Origin: Meridianimarinicoccus marinus
Lineage (GTDB): Bacteria; Pseudomonadota; Alphaproteobacteria; Rhodobacterales; Rhodobacteraceae
Direction of reading: 5' to 3'
Length of the DNA: 64,000 bases
NCBI RefSeq assembly: GCF_040689105.1
Contig: NZ_JBFBVU010000019.1
Location: forward strand, 15,268 to 79,267
The translations under genes were made by a program, and so were the position numbers. Within the stretch, counting starts at the first letter, position 1, and each line of letters begins with the position of its first letter. Shown here piece by piece: positions 41,215-50,490 of the stretch. A model generated the notes under the pieces. It was not told the origin of the DNA, did no database searches, and saw nothing but the letters and a program-made list of their open reading frames with translations.

Positions 41215-42795
41215 ATGCGCGATTTCCAACTGCCCGGCCGGTCGCCGGTCTTCGCCGACAATGGCATCTGTGCCACCTCTCACCCGCTGGCAGCTGCCGT
41301 CGCCATCGATGTTCTGAAAGCGGGCGGTAATGCGGTGGATGCCAGCATCGCGGCAGCGGCCATCCTGGGGCTGGCCGAACCGCAGATGACCGGCATCGGC
41401 GGCGATCTGTTCGCCCTGATCAAGCCCGCCGGACAGGAAGACGTGATCGCGTTGAACGGGTCGGGCCGCGCGCCCGCAGGGTTGAGCGCCGGGGCGCTGC
41501 GCGACGCCGGCGCCACCGTGGTGCCGCCGCGGTCGGCGCAGGCGGTGACCATCCCTGGCGCGGTGGCCGCCTTCTGCGCCCTGTCCGAGCGGTTCGGCGC
41601 CCGCCCGCTGGACATGGTTCTGGCCCCCGCCATCCACTATGCCGAGGCCGGCATCCCGGTGGCGCCGCGCGTGGCCTTCGACTGGGCGCGCGGGATTCCG
41701 CACCTCGATGCGGCGGCGCGGCAGCACTACACCTTGAACGGCAAGGCCCCGCGCGCGGGCCAGATGTTCCGCGCCCCCGGACAGGCAGAAATCCTGCGCC
41801 GCATCGCCCGCGAAGGCCACGACGGGTTCTACACCGGCGCCACCGCCGACGAGATGGTGCGCGCCCTGCAAGCCGCCGGGGGCTGCCATACGCTCGACGA
41901 CTTCGCCGCCACCGAGCCAAGCTGGCAAGCGCCGCTGGCCGGGGCCTACAAGGGTGTGGAGTTGCTGGAGCATCCGCCCAACGGCCATGGCGTCACCGCC
42001 CTGCTGCTCGCCAACATCCTGTCGCAGTTCGATCTGACCGCGCTGGACCCGTTCGGTGCCGACCGCGCGCATCTGGAGGCCGAGGCCGTGAAACTGGCCT
42101 ATGACGCCCGCAACCGCTTTGTGGCCGATCCCGATCACATGACCCGCCTTGATCACCTGATGTCGCCCGATACGGCGGCATCACTCGCCGCGCTGATCGA
42201 CCCCAAGCGCGCCCTGCCCGACCCCGCGCTGGCCGCCGAGGCGGTGCACAGGGACACCGTCTATCTGACCGTCGTCGACCGGAACCGCATGGCGGTGTCG
42301 CTGATCTATTCGATCTACAAGGATTTCGGCGCGGGCATTGCCACGCCCGAGCATGGCATCCTGTTCCACAATCGCGGCGCCGGGTTCACCCTGACCCCCG
42401 GCCACCCGAACGAGGCCGCCGGGGGCAAACGCCCGATGCACACCATCATCCCGGCGATGCTGCGTCGGCAGGGCCGGGTTCTGATGCCTTTCGGGGTCAT
42501 GGGGGGCGCCTATCAGCCCAACGGGCATGTGCGGATGGTCAGCAACATGGTCGATTTCGGCATGGACCCGCAAACCGCCATCGATGCACCGCGCAGCTTC
42601 TGGGATGACGGCACCTTCAAGGTCGAACGCGGCTATTCCGATGCGGTGCGCGCCGATCTGGCGGCGCGCGGCCACAAGGTGGTGATCCCCGAGGTGCCCA
42701 TCGGCGGCGCGCAGGCCATTCGCATCGATCCCGAAACCGGCGTTCTGGAAGGCGCGTCGGACACGCGCAAGGATGGCTGCGCGCTGGGGTATTGA
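41215..42795 (+). CDS. ggt: Gamma-glutamyltransferase family protein
   Basis: A 526-residue Ntn-hydrolase that should self-cleave before Thr348 (HRDTVYLTVVD), the catalytic nucleophile. The glycine pocket region downstream (MGGAYQPNGHVRMVSNMVDFGMDPQTAIDAPR) and ASDTRKDGCALGY end fit the family. No signal peptide is visible: the protein starts MRDFQLPGRSPVFADNG, so it is probably cytosolic, unlike E. coli Ggt. It starts 24 nt after the HATPase gene and may be co-transcribed, but a functional link is not evident. Substrate could be glutathione or another gamma-glutamyl compound. Confidence 0.88.
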   Translation: MRDFQLPGRSPVFADNGICATSHPLAAAVAIDVLKAGGNAVDASIAAAAILGLAEPQMTGIGGDLFALIKPAGQEDVIALNGSGRAPAGLSAGALRDAGATVVPPRSAQAVTIPGAVAAFCALSERFGARPLDMVLAPAIHYAEAGIPVAPRVAFDWARGIPHLDAAARQHYTLNGKAPRAGQMFRAPGQAEILRRIAREGHDGFYTGATADEMVRALQAAGGCHTLDDFAATEPSWQAPLAGAYKGVELLEHPPNGHGVTALLLANILSQFDLTALDPFGADRAHLEAEAVKLAYDARNRFVADPDHMTRLDHLMSPDTAASLAALIDPKRALPDPALAAEAVHRDTVYLTVVDRNRMAVSLIYSIYKDFGAGIATPEHGILFHNRGAGFTLTPGHPNEAAGGKRPMHTIIPAMLRRQGRVLMPFGVMGGAYQPNGHVRMVSNMVDFGMDPQTAIDAPRSFWDDGTFKVERGYSDAVRADLAARGHKVVIPEVPIGGAQAIRIDPETGVLEGASDTRKDGCALGY

Positions 42796-42823
42796 CCCGC
42801 GCGCAACCCGCCCGTGGCAGCGA

Positions 42824-43150
42824 TCAGTTCAGATTGGTCTGCAGCGGATAGACGCCGTCCTGCAACTCGCCGAACATGTCGGGGATGTCGGGATGCTCCA
42901 CCGGTTCGCCGGTCATGTCGGGCAGCAGGTTCTGCTCGGACACATAGGCCACGTAATAGCTGTGATCGTTCTCGGCCAGCAGGTGGTAGAACGGCTGGTC
43001 CTTGTTGGGACGGTTGTCTTCGGGAATCGAGTCGTACCATTCCTCGGTGTTCGAAAACACCGCATCCACATCGAAAACGACCCCGCGAAACGGGTGCTTG
43101 CGATGCCGGACAACCTGGCCGAGCCGGTATTTCGCTTGCGTTCTCAACAT
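42824..43150 (-). CDS. hspQ: Heat shock protein HspQ
   Basis: A 108-residue protein matching HspQ/YccV: KYRLGQVVRHRKHPFRGVVFDVDAVF (about residues 5-30), NRPNKDQPFYHLLAENDHSYYVAYVSEQNLLPD and an acidic end. HspQ acts as a specificity factor or substrate of Lon in enterobacteria and hemimethylated-DNA-binding activity was described for it. An alternative ATG at 43174 (MSEKGRNQ) has a better ribosome site (AAAGGG five bases upstream) but gives a longer N-terminus than usual; both are possible. It converges with ggt (28 nt). Confidence 0.88.
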   Translation of the reverse strand: MLRTQAKYRLGQVVRHRKHPFRGVVFDVDAVFSNTEEWYDSIPEDNRPNKDQPFYHLLAENDHSYYVAYVSEQNLLPDMTGEPVEHPDIPDMFGELQDGVYPLQTNLN

Positions 43151-43419
43151 CTGGTTCCGACCTTTCTCGGACATTTTTACCCTTTGCCGGGGGGGTGAGT
43201 CCATCGGCTGCGGGTCTGGATTTCTGGATTAGGTGAACACGGAACCGCGATGCTGCCATCCGCTCCGCCGGGACCCCTCGTCCGGGACAGGCGCTGATAC
43301 CCGGTTTACCGGGCCGAAGCAAGGCCAGGCGCGGGACGCGTGGCCACAGTGTGGGATTGTGATTTCCTCAACGCGGGAAATGGGCTAAGACGTAAGAAAA
43401 CATAACGCGTGAGGCGACC

Positions 43420-43998
43420 ATGAGCAGTCGAATTGCCGCGCTGATATTGCTGTGCTTTCTGGCCGCGTGCGGGGGGAAATCCCCGCCCAAGAACCTGAAC
43501 AATGCCTGCAGCATCGTGGATCAGCGCCCCAAGTATCTGAAAGCCTTCAAGGCTACCGAGAAGAAATGGGGCGTGCCGGTCTACGTCCAGATGGCCGTGA
43601 TCTACCAGGAGAGCAAGTTCGACGGCGACGCCCGCACACCGCACCGCTATGCGCTTGGGGTCATTCCCATGGGGCGCCAGTCCTCGGCCTTTGGCTATGC
43701 GCAGGCGCTGGACGGCACCTGGGACGACTACAAGCGCGCTGCCGGACGCCCGGGCGCCAGTCGCAAGAACATCAAGGACGCCACCGATTTCATGGGCTGG
43801 TACATGACCCGGACCGAGCAGAAGCTGGGCATTCCCAAGACCAACGTGCGCGACAACTACCTCGCTTACCACGAAGGTCACAGCGGCTATGCGCGCGGCT
43901 CCTACCGCAGCAAAAGCTGGCTGATCGGGGTGGCCAACGGGTTGCAGACGCGGTCCGAGACCTACAAGCGGCAGCTTCAGGCCTGCGGTAAACTCTGA
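43420..43998 (+). CDS. Lytic transglycosylase (SLT)-like lipoprotein
   Basis: A 192-residue lipoprotein with a lipobox (LAAC, Cys17). The mature part has the SLT pattern: KKWGVPVYVQMAVIYQESKF with the likely catalytic Glu64, then FGYAQALDGTWDDYKRAAG and AYHEGHSGYARGSY. It probably cleaves peptidoglycan glycan strands at the outer membrane. The 269-nt region before it (43151-43419) has no gene, but holds the short palindrome cccggtttaccggg (43300-43313) and should carry promoters for this gene and hspQ. Confidence 0.85.
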   Translation: MSSRIAALILLCFLAACGGKSPPKNLNNACSIVDQRPKYLKAFKATEKKWGVPVYVQMAVIYQESKFDGDARTPHRYALGVIPMGRQSSAFGYAQALDGTWDDYKRAAGRPGASRKNIKDATDFMGWYMTRTEQKLGIPKTNVRDNYLAYHEGHSGYARGSYRSKSWLIGVANGLQTRSETYKRQLQACGKL

Positions 43999-44013
43999 CG
44001 GACGGCGGGGCGC

Positions 44014-44619
44014 TCAGCCCCGCGCCTCCTTCTCCAGACGCACCGAGAACATGCGATCCGACAGACGGTCATGTTCCACGAAGGGTCGCAGCTTCAGGCG
44101 TGTCTGCTCGCCGGTTTGCGAAACGATCAGCCATTCCGACAGGCGCATCGGGTTGCGGTCGAAGAACAGGTAGATGCGGCCGTATTCCGGATGCTCGGGA
44201 TCCTGCGCCTGCACCACCGTGCGGCCATCCTGCTCGCCGTGGCCGGTGACCATGTGGATGCGGGTCAGGTCGATGTTGCGATCGAGGATCAGCTTCAGCG
44301 GCGTGGTGGCCAGCGGATAGACCTCGGCCGTGCCGCGCCCGTCGAAGATCCCGATAGAACCGCCACCCGCCAGCACCAGCGTGTCGTCCAGCGGCGGATC
44401 GTATTCGAACCGCGCCCGGCCCGGCCGCTTGATGAACAGCCGCCCGGTGCTTTTTGAGCCGTCCGAGTTGATCTGGGTGAACCGGGTCTCCACCGTGCCG
44501 ATGGTATTGAGATAGGCCGACAGTTCCGACAGCGAGGCCTTCTCGGCCCGGGCCGGCAGAGCGGCCAGCAGGGCCGTGGCGGTGGTGGCGGCAAGAAAGC
44601 CGCGGCGGGTCTGGGGCAT
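44014..44619 (-). CDS. lolA: Outer-membrane lipoprotein carrier protein LolA
   Basis: A 201-residue periplasmic chaperone that carries lipoproteins from LolCDE to the outer membrane. Family marks: LNTIGTVETRFTQINSDGSKSTGRLFIKRPGRARFEYDPP (about residues 40-80) and the hydrophobic half-barrel after it. The N-terminus MPQTRRGFLAATTATALL has a twin-arginine motif (RRGFL) with a weak Ala-rich h-region, typical of Tat export instead of Sec. In this family, RR motifs in LolA are known but uncommon. It is downstream of ftsK (same strand) with 251 nt between, including repeat copy 2. Confidence 0.9.
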   Translation of the reverse strand: MPQTRRGFLAATTATALLAALPARAEKASLSELSAYLNTIGTVETRFTQINSDGSKSTGRLFIKRPGRARFEYDPPLDDTLVLAGGGSIGIFDGRGTAEVYPLATTPLKLILDRNIDLTRIHMVTGHGEQDGRTVVQAQDPEHPEYGRIYLFFDRNPMRLSEWLIVSQTGEQTRLKLRPFVEHDRLSDRMFSVRLEKEARG

Positions 44620-44699
44620 GGGTGTCTCCGGGGCCTGTGGTGGGAAACAGCTATGTGGCGGTGACGCCGCGCGCAAGGGCGGGGGTGATCACGGATTCT

Positions 44700-44789
44700 T
44701 GCCTCCGGCGGGAGTATTTTCGACAAGAAAAAGTGAGCGGTCTCGGAAAAGCTTCGGGGGAGCGTTTGAGGCGCGAACGGGCAGAGCCC
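44700..44789 (-). repeat. Dispersed composite repeat, copy 2 (inverted)
   Basis: Read on the minus strand it begins GGGCTCTGCCCGTTCGCGCC and ends CTCCCGCCGGAGGCA, matching copies at 29467-29546 and 50335-50468. The 38-bp core is 44700-44737. It lies 82 nt beyond the stop of ftsK in the same relative orientation as the other copies have to their upstream genes, and 81 nt before lolA. Confidence 0.75.
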
Positions 44790-44819
44790 CAGACGTCTTT
44801 CATTGACAGCTGGGTACCA

Positions 44820-44847
44820 TGAGCCACAGCCCAAAGGCGGTGGCTCA
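44820..44847. other. Stem-loop downstream of ftsK
   Basis: Perfect 8-bp arms tgagccac (44820-44827) and gtggctca (44840-44847) with a 12-nt loop, 24 nt beyond the ftsK stop. No T-tract, so it may stabilise the 3' end or stop transcription with help from Rho. The rest of the 251-nt gap 44620-44870 is repeat copy 2 and leader for lolA. Confidence 0.5.
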
Positions 44848-44870
44848 CACACCGCCGCCGATCTGGCCCG

Positions 44871-47693
44871 TCAGTTCTGCTCTGGCACCAGCACGTCGCG
44901 TTTGCCCACGTGGTTGGCCGGGCTGACCAGACCATTGTCTTCCATCTGCTCGACCAGGCGCGCGGCCTTGTTGTAGCCGATCGACAGTTTGCGCTGGATG
45001 TAGGAGGTGGAGCACTTGCGATCCTGGATCACGATCTGCACCGCCTGATCATACAGCGCATCCTCGCCGCCGGTGTTGCCGCCGGTGTTCAAACCCAGCA
45101 CCGCGTCGATGTCCTCGGCACGCTCGTCATCCGGGCCATCGGCCACGCCGCCCACATAGTCGGGCGGGCCGAAGGTCTTGAGGTGGTTGACCACGTCCTC
45201 GACCTCCTCGTCCGACACGAAAGGTCCGTGGGCGCGGGTGATCTTGGCGCCGCCCGCCATATAGAGCATGTCGCCCATGCCCAGCAGTTGCTCGGCCCCC
45301 TGCTCTCCCAGAATGGTGCGGCTGTCGACCTTCGAGGTCACCTGGAAGGAGATTCGGGTCGGGAAGTTGGCCTTGATCGTGCCGGTGATGACATCGACCG
45401 AGGGCCGTTGCGTGGCCATGATCAGGTGGATGCCCGAGGCCCGCGCCATCTGTGCCAGACGCTGGATGCAGGCCTCGATCTCCTTGCCCGCGACCATCAT
45501 CAGGTCGGCCATCTCGTCGACGATGACGACGATATAGGGCAGGGTCCTGGGCTCGAATTCCTCGGTCTCGAACACCGGATCGCCGGTTTCGTCATCGAAC
45601 CCGGTCTGCACGGTGCGGGTGAACATCTCGTTCTTGGCCAGCGTCGCACGGACCTTGCCGTTGTAGCCTTCAATGTTGCGCACCCCCATCTTGGACATCT
45701 TGCGGTAGCGGTCCTCCATCTCGGCCACCACCCATTTCAGGGCGACAACGGCCTTCTTGGGGTCGGTGACCACCGGCGAGAGCAGATGTGGAATGCCGTC
45801 GTAGACGCTGAGTTCCAGCATCTTCGGGTCGATCATGATCAGCCGGCATTCGTCCGGCGTCAGCTTGTAGAGCAGCGACAGGATCATGGTGTTGATGGCC
45901 ACCGATTTGCCCGAACCGGTGGTGCCCGCGATCAGCAAGTGCGGCATCTTGGCGAGATTGGCCACAACGCTTTCGCCGCCGATGTCCTTGCCGAGCGCCA
46001 GCGGCAGGCGCAGCTTGCTGTCGCCGAAATCGCGCACGGACAGGATCTCGCGCAGCAGCACCATCTCGCGGTTGTCGTTGGGCAGTTCGATGCCGATGAC
46101 GGTGCGGCCGGGCACCGTGGAGACCCGCGCCGACAGCGCCGACATGGAGCGCGCGATGTCATCCGACAGGCCGATGACGCGGCTGGCCTTCAGGCCCGGC
46201 GCCGGTTCCAGCTCGTACATGGTGACGACCGGGCCGGGGCGGACGCTGACGATGTCGCCCTTGACGCCGTAGTCCTCCAGCACGTTTTCCAGCATCCGGG
46301 CGTTTTCCTCCAGCGCCTCGTCGCTAAGGTAGTGACGCTCGACGGTGCCGGGATCGCGCAGCAGCGACAGCGGCGGCGGGGCGTAATCGGCGGTGGGGGC
46401 TTCGTCGAATTGCAGCGGCGGTTCGGCCTCGGCCTTCGCACGAGTCGACAGGGCCGGGCGCTTGACGTCCGCGTGTTGCACGACGGCCTTGGGCACCTCG
46501 ACCCTTGGGATCGGGGCCGGGCTGGGCATCGGTGCGGGTGCGATGTCCGGCAGATCCTCATAGTCCTCGATCTCGGCGTCGTAGCCGTAGTCTTCGTCTT
46601 CGGCCTCGGCCGCCAGGAAGCCGGTCTGCTCCTCAGGTTCGGGCCGGGTCAGGATCGGCTCCTGCCGGGTCCGGCTTTCGGCGGCCACGCGGGCGCGGTC
46701 GCTGCGCAGGCGTGTGCGGATGGCATCGGTAATCTTGGCTTGCACGCGGGCCTGATCGACCGGCGCGTCCTCGTCGTCGTCATCGTCGAACAGTTCTTCG
46801 GCGACGGGATCCTCGATCAGATCGTCCACCGGTTCGGCGCGCAGGCGCGGCTGGTTGCGGCCCATGGTGCGCGCCAGCAGGCCCAGCGACGGCACATTGG
46901 GCAGGATCGACGGCGCCGGGGCGTCGTCTTCGTCATCCTCGTCCAGAAGGTCGAAATCCTCGTCGTCCTCGACGGCGGCTTGCCGGGCAGCGCGCGCCTC
47001 GGCCCGGCGGGCACGGCGGCTGACGACCCCGTCCCGCGTGCGCTCGGCCCCCCGGCCCAGCCCGTTGACCAGACGGTCGAAGGAATAGAGCAGCCCGAAC
47101 CACATGAAGCGGCCCAGCGATTTCAGCTCTCCCCGCGTGAAGCCGCAGGCAAACAGGCCCAGTCCCACCAGCAGCAGCCCAAGGGCGGCGGAAAAAGTCA
47201 TCAACCCGCTGGACAGCGATGCCGGCCACAGCCCCATCAGCACGCCCAGGACCGTGTCGCCGAAAAGACCGCCCAGGCCGAAGCTGTGTACCCAGCCCGC
47301 CCCCGGCGGCATGGTCGCCGCATAGACCGAGGCCGCGGCGACCAGGATCGGCACGAAGATCGTCCGGCTCAGCGCCCGGTCTTCGCCGTGGTGCAGCAGG
47401 AACCGCCCGCCCCACAGGCCCAAAACCAGCGGGATGGACCAGGATCCCTTGCCCAGCACCACGTTCAGCGGCGAGGCCAGATAGGCCCCGAACAGCCCCA
47501 GCCAGTTCTGCGGCGGCGCGTCCGAAGTGCCCAGGAAACTGGGATCGGTCGGCGCGTAGGACCCAAGCGCCAGCGCCAGAACCACAGCCCCGGCCAGCAG
47601 GACAAGGCCCAACAGTTCGGTCGCGCGGCGTTCCAGGGCGGCTTGCGTGGCCTGGTCGAACAGAGGATCGCGGGAACGGGTCTGAAATGCCAT
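44871..47693 (-). CDS. ftsK: DNA translocase FtsK
   Basis: A 940-residue septal DNA pump. The N-terminal 190 residues hold four to five membrane segments. A linker of about 300 residues is rich in Asp/Glu and Pro (EDDEDFDLLDEDDEDD, DDDDDEDA). The motor has Walker A GTTGSGKS (about 590-597), VDEMADLMMV (Walker B) and ATQRPSVDVITG. The gamma domain that reads KOPS sites is at the end (CSTSYIQRKLSIGYNKAARLVEQMEDNG). It starts two bases after the aminotransferase stop. It segregates the chromosome terminus and activates XerCD at division. Confidence 0.96.
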   Translation of the reverse strand: MAFQTRSRDPLFDQATQAALERRATELLGLVLLAGAVVLALALGSYAPTDPSFLGTSDAPPQNWLGLFGAYLASPLNVVLGKGSWSIPLVLGLWGGRFLLHHGEDRALSRTIFVPILVAAASVYAATMPPGAGWVHSFGLGGLFGDTVLGVLMGLWPASLSSGLMTFSAALGLLLVGLGLFACGFTRGELKSLGRFMWFGLLYSFDRLVNGLGRGAERTRDGVVSRRARRAEARAARQAAVEDDEDFDLLDEDDEDDAPAPSILPNVPSLGLLARTMGRNQPRLRAEPVDDLIEDPVAEELFDDDDDEDAPVDQARVQAKITDAIRTRLRSDRARVAAESRTRQEPILTRPEPEEQTGFLAAEAEDEDYGYDAEIEDYEDLPDIAPAPMPSPAPIPRVEVPKAVVQHADVKRPALSTRAKAEAEPPLQFDEAPTADYAPPPLSLLRDPGTVERHYLSDEALEENARMLENVLEDYGVKGDIVSVRPGPVVTMYELEPAPGLKASRVIGLSDDIARSMSALSARVSTVPGRTVIGIELPNDNREMVLLREILSVRDFGDSKLRLPLALGKDIGGESVVANLAKMPHLLIAGTTGSGKSVAINTMILSLLYKLTPDECRLIMIDPKMLELSVYDGIPHLLSPVVTDPKKAVVALKWVVAEMEDRYRKMSKMGVRNIEGYNGKVRATLAKNEMFTRTVQTGFDDETGDPVFETEEFEPRTLPYIVVIVDEMADLMMVAGKEIEACIQRLAQMARASGIHLIMATQRPSVDVITGTIKANFPTRISFQVTSKVDSRTILGEQGAEQLLGMGDMLYMAGGAKITRAHGPFVSDEEVEDVVNHLKTFGPPDYVGGVADGPDDERAEDIDAVLGLNTGGNTGGEDALYDQAVQIVIQDRKCSTSYIQRKLSIGYNKAARLVEQMEDNGLVSPANHVGKRDVLVPEQN

Positions 47694-47695
47694 GG

Positions 47696-48886
47696 TCAGT
47701 TATCCTGAGAATACAAGCAGTCGCGCAGTCGGAGCAGGCCGGTTTCGGTCTGGTCCTTCGGCGCCACCAGCGCCACGCGAATGAACGGGGCGCCCGGATT
47801 TCCACCGCCGGCGTCGCGGCCAAGATAGGCGCCGGGCAACACGCGCACGCCGGTGTCACGCCACAGTTTCAGGGCGGCGGCCTCGCCATCCGCCACCGGC
47901 AGCCACAGGAAGAACCCGGCCTCGGGGATGGTCACGCCGGGCGTGTCGCGGAAGATGTCTTCGGCCAGCGCGAATTTTTCGGCATAGAGCGCGCGGTTGT
48001 CCACCACATGCGCCTCATCGGCCCAGACCCGCGCCGCGGCGTGCTGCAGGGGCATGGGAAGCGGTGCCCCGGAATAGGCCCGCAACTGGCGGATGCGGGC
48101 GATGTTCTTGTGCCCCGAGGCGACGAACCCCGACCGCAGACCGGGCAGGTTTGACCGCTTGGACAGGGAATGGAAGATCACCAGCCGCTCGGGGTCAGCG
48201 CCCTCGGCTTCTGCCACCTCCATGGCACCGGGCGGCGGCGTGCCGGTGTAGATCTCGGAATAGCATTCGTCGGCGAAGACCCGGAAATCATGCTTTTCGG
48301 CCAGCGCCAGCAAGCTGCGCCAATAGTCCCGGTCGGCCACCGCGCCCTGCGGGTTCGAAGGCGAACAGACATAGGCGATCGTGGCGCGGTCCAGAACCTC
48401 CGCCGGCAGGGCAGCATAATCGGGCAGAAACCCGGTGTCGGCCAGCGCCGGCACCAGCACCGGTTCGGCGCCCACCGACAGGGCCGCCACGGCGTAGACC
48501 TGGTAGAACGGGTTGGGCAGTAGGACCACGGGCCGGGCGCCGTTCTTGGTCTCGGGACACAGCGCCATCGCGGCGTTGTAAAGCCCCTCGCGCGTGCCGT
48601 TCAGGGCCATCACATGCGCCTCGGGATCGCGCGCCACCCCATAGCGGCGCTGCAGCCAGTCGGTGATCGCGGTCAGCAGTTCGGGCATCCCCTCGTTGAC
48701 CGGATAGCGCCCGAAGTCGCCCGCATGTTCGGCAATCACATCGCTGACCCAAGCTGGAAACGGATGTTTCGGCTCTCCAATGGTCATGTGCAGGACATCG
48801 CCGCCCGGTTCGTGAGCGTCGAGAAGCGCGCGCAAACGCGGAAACGCGTAGGGCGGCAGATCGGAAAACCGGTCTGGATACTGCAT
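47696..48886 (-). CDS. Class I/II aminotransferase (DapC/AspC-like)
   Basis: A 396-residue PLP enzyme. The Schiff-base Lys243 is in FHSLSKRSN; NPFYQVY (residues about 125-131), SPSNPQGA (175-182) and ADECYSEIY (205-213) are fold-type I PLP contacts. The Arg near the C-terminus (FIRVALV) binds the substrate carboxylate. The sequence is close to N-succinyldiaminopimelate aminotransferases (DapC type), but this cannot be fixed by reading alone. It is two bases upstream of ftsK, a conserved linkage in this group. It is divergent from the UbiH-like gene (168 nt). Confidence 0.87.
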   Translation of the reverse strand: MQYPDRFSDLPPYAFPRLRALLDAHEPGGDVLHMTIGEPKHPFPAWVSDVIAEHAGDFGRYPVNEGMPELLTAITDWLQRRYGVARDPEAHVMALNGTREGLYNAAMALCPETKNGARPVVLLPNPFYQVYAVAALSVGAEPVLVPALADTGFLPDYAALPAEVLDRATIAYVCSPSNPQGAVADRDYWRSLLALAEKHDFRVFADECYSEIYTGTPPPGAMEVAEAEGADPERLVIFHSLSKRSNLPGLRSGFVASGHKNIARIRQLRAYSGAPLPMPLQHAAARVWADEAHVVDNRALYAEKFALAEDIFRDTPGVTIPEAGFFLWLPVADGEAAALKLWRDTGVRVLPGAYLGRDAGGGNPGAPFIRVALVAPKDQTETGLLRLRDCLYSQDN

Positions 48887-49054
48887 GGAGCCTCGAATTT
48901 TCAGCCGGGATCATAGCGTCCCGTTGCAGCGAGCCTACCGCGAAGCGTCTTTCGGGTCCAGTCCAAGGCCGCAGGCGCCCCGACGCAGTGTCGCAGCCCG
49001 GACGCAGGGGCGCTCGGCCGTGGACAATCGCGCCACAAAGCGCATATTTCGCCC

Positions 49055-50281
49055 ATGAACAGGATCTACGACGCGGTGATTGTGGGCGGCAGCCTGACCG
49101 GGGCCTCCCTCGCGCTGGCGCTGGCCCGCGTCGGGCTGACCGTGGCGGTGATCGACGCGCTTCCCAAAGACACCCAGACCGAGCGGGATTTCGATGGCCG
49201 CAGCTACGCGCTGGCACTGGCCTCGGTGCGGATGCTCAAGGCCTTGGATCTCTGGGCGCCGCTGGCCGGTGACGCGCAACCGATGCTGCACATCAAAGTC
49301 ACCGATGGCCGGGCCGGGGAAGGCCCGTCGCGCTTTGGCCTGCATTTCGACTGTGGCGAGTTGGAAGAGGGCCCCATGGGCCATATGGTCGAAGACCGCC
49401 ACCTGCGCCGCGCCCTTCTGGCGGCGCTGGAATGCACGCCCGGCATCACCCATCTGCCCGCCACCCGCGTCACCGAACAAGCCACCGACGGCCCGCTGGC
49501 GCAGTTAACACTGGACAGTGGTAAGACGTTGCAGGCGCATCTGCTGGTCGGCGCCGACGGGCGCACCGGCCCGGTCGCGGCGCGGGCAGGGATCGCGCGC
49601 AAGGTCACCGACTATCGCCAGACCGCGCTGGTCTGCGCTATCTCCCATGAAAAACCGCACCACGGCACCGCGCATCAGTTCTTCATGCCGCCCGGCCCGT
49701 TGGCGATCCTGCCGCTGAAGGGCAACCGGTCCTCCATCGTCTGGAGCGAGAGCGCCGAACAGGCCGCCGCTATTCACGCGCTGGACGATGCCGACTACCT
49801 GTCGGTGCTGCGGCCCCGCTTCGGCGATTTCCTCGGGCAGATCGCGCTGGAGGGCCGCCGCTACACCTATCCGCTGACCCTGGTTCTGGCCGAACATTTC
49901 ACCGCGCATCGTCTGGCGCTGGTGGGTGACAGCGCCCATGGCATGCATCCGATCGCCGGTCAGGGGTTCAACGCAGGTCTGCGCGATGTGGCGGCGCTGG
50001 CCGAGGTGCTGGCCGAGGCCCGCCGCCGTGGCGAAGACATTGGCCGCGCCGATGTGCTGGACCGCTACGCCCGGTGGCGCCGCTTCGACACCGCCGCGCT
50101 GGCCTTCACCACCGACACGCTCAACAGACTGTTTTCCAACGACAATCCGCTGCTGCGCCTGGGCCGCGATCTGGGTCTTGGACTGGTGGGCGCCACGCCT
50201 GTGCTGCGCCGCGCTTTCATGCGCGAAGCCGCCGGGCTGACCGGCAACCTCCCCCGCCTGCTGCGCGGCGAGTCGGTCTGA
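49055..50281 (+). CDS. UbiH/UbiF family FAD-dependent hydroxylase
   Basis: A 408-residue flavin monooxygenase of ubiquinone synthesis. The FAD-binding IVGGSLTGASLALALARVG is at about residues 9-27, LLVGADGRTGPVA is the middle DG motif, and LVGDSAHGMHPIAGQGFNAGLRD the FAD ribityl motif near 289. Several paralogues (UbiH, UbiF, UbiL) hydroxylate different ring positions; I cannot tell which this is. The gene is alone, followed 54 nt later by repeat copy 3. Confidence 0.88.
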   Translation: MNRIYDAVIVGGSLTGASLALALARVGLTVAVIDALPKDTQTERDFDGRSYALALASVRMLKALDLWAPLAGDAQPMLHIKVTDGRAGEGPSRFGLHFDCGELEEGPMGHMVEDRHLRRALLAALECTPGITHLPATRVTEQATDGPLAQLTLDSGKTLQAHLLVGADGRTGPVAARAGIARKVTDYRQTALVCAISHEKPHHGTAHQFFMPPGPLAILPLKGNRSSIVWSESAEQAAAIHALDDADYLSVLRPRFGDFLGQIALEGRRYTYPLTLVLAEHFTAHRLALVGDSAHGMHPIAGQGFNAGLRDVAALAEVLAEARRRGEDIGRADVLDRYARWRRFDTAALAFTTDTLNRLFSNDNPLLRLGRDLGLGLVGATPVLRRAFMREAAGLTGNLPRLLRGESV

Positions 50282-50334
50282 GCCGCCCTGCAAACGGTCG
50301 CTTGTTCGGCTGACCGGGCAGTTCCAAGACGGCT

Positions 50335-50468
50335 GGGCTCCGCCCGTTCGCGCCTGAAACACTCCCCGTTGGGCGGGCAAACGCGCCACTGGCGCCTTTT
50401 CTGATCCACCTCACCGTTTCCGAGACGGCGCTCACTTTTTCTTGTTGAAAATACTCCCGCCGGAGGCA
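50335..50468 (+). repeat. Dispersed composite repeat, copy 3 (longest)
   Basis: The longest of three copies (134 bp): it starts GGGCTCCGCCCGTTCGCGCC, carries about 45 extra bases in the middle (50364-50410) that copy 2 lacks, and ends with the 38-bp core (50431-50468). It lies between the convergent UbiH-like and Trm112 genes. The inner part has ccgt/acgg arms just before the CTTTTTCTTG run. Confidence 0.75.
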
Positions 50469-50490
50469 TGAAATCCGGCGCCGCAGGCGC

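Noticed and set aside
43300..43313. Palindrome cccggtttaccggg between hspQ and the SLT lipoprotein gene
   Set aside because: Single short palindrome without T-tract or positional logic; no regulator can be named.
44820..44847. tgagccac/gtggctca as an intrinsic terminator of ftsK
   Set aside because: No T-tract on the minus strand; kept only as a stem-loop.
44910..47708. A 932-codon plus-strand open frame opposite ftsK
   Set aside because: Mirror of the ftsK coding strand; no independent protein features.
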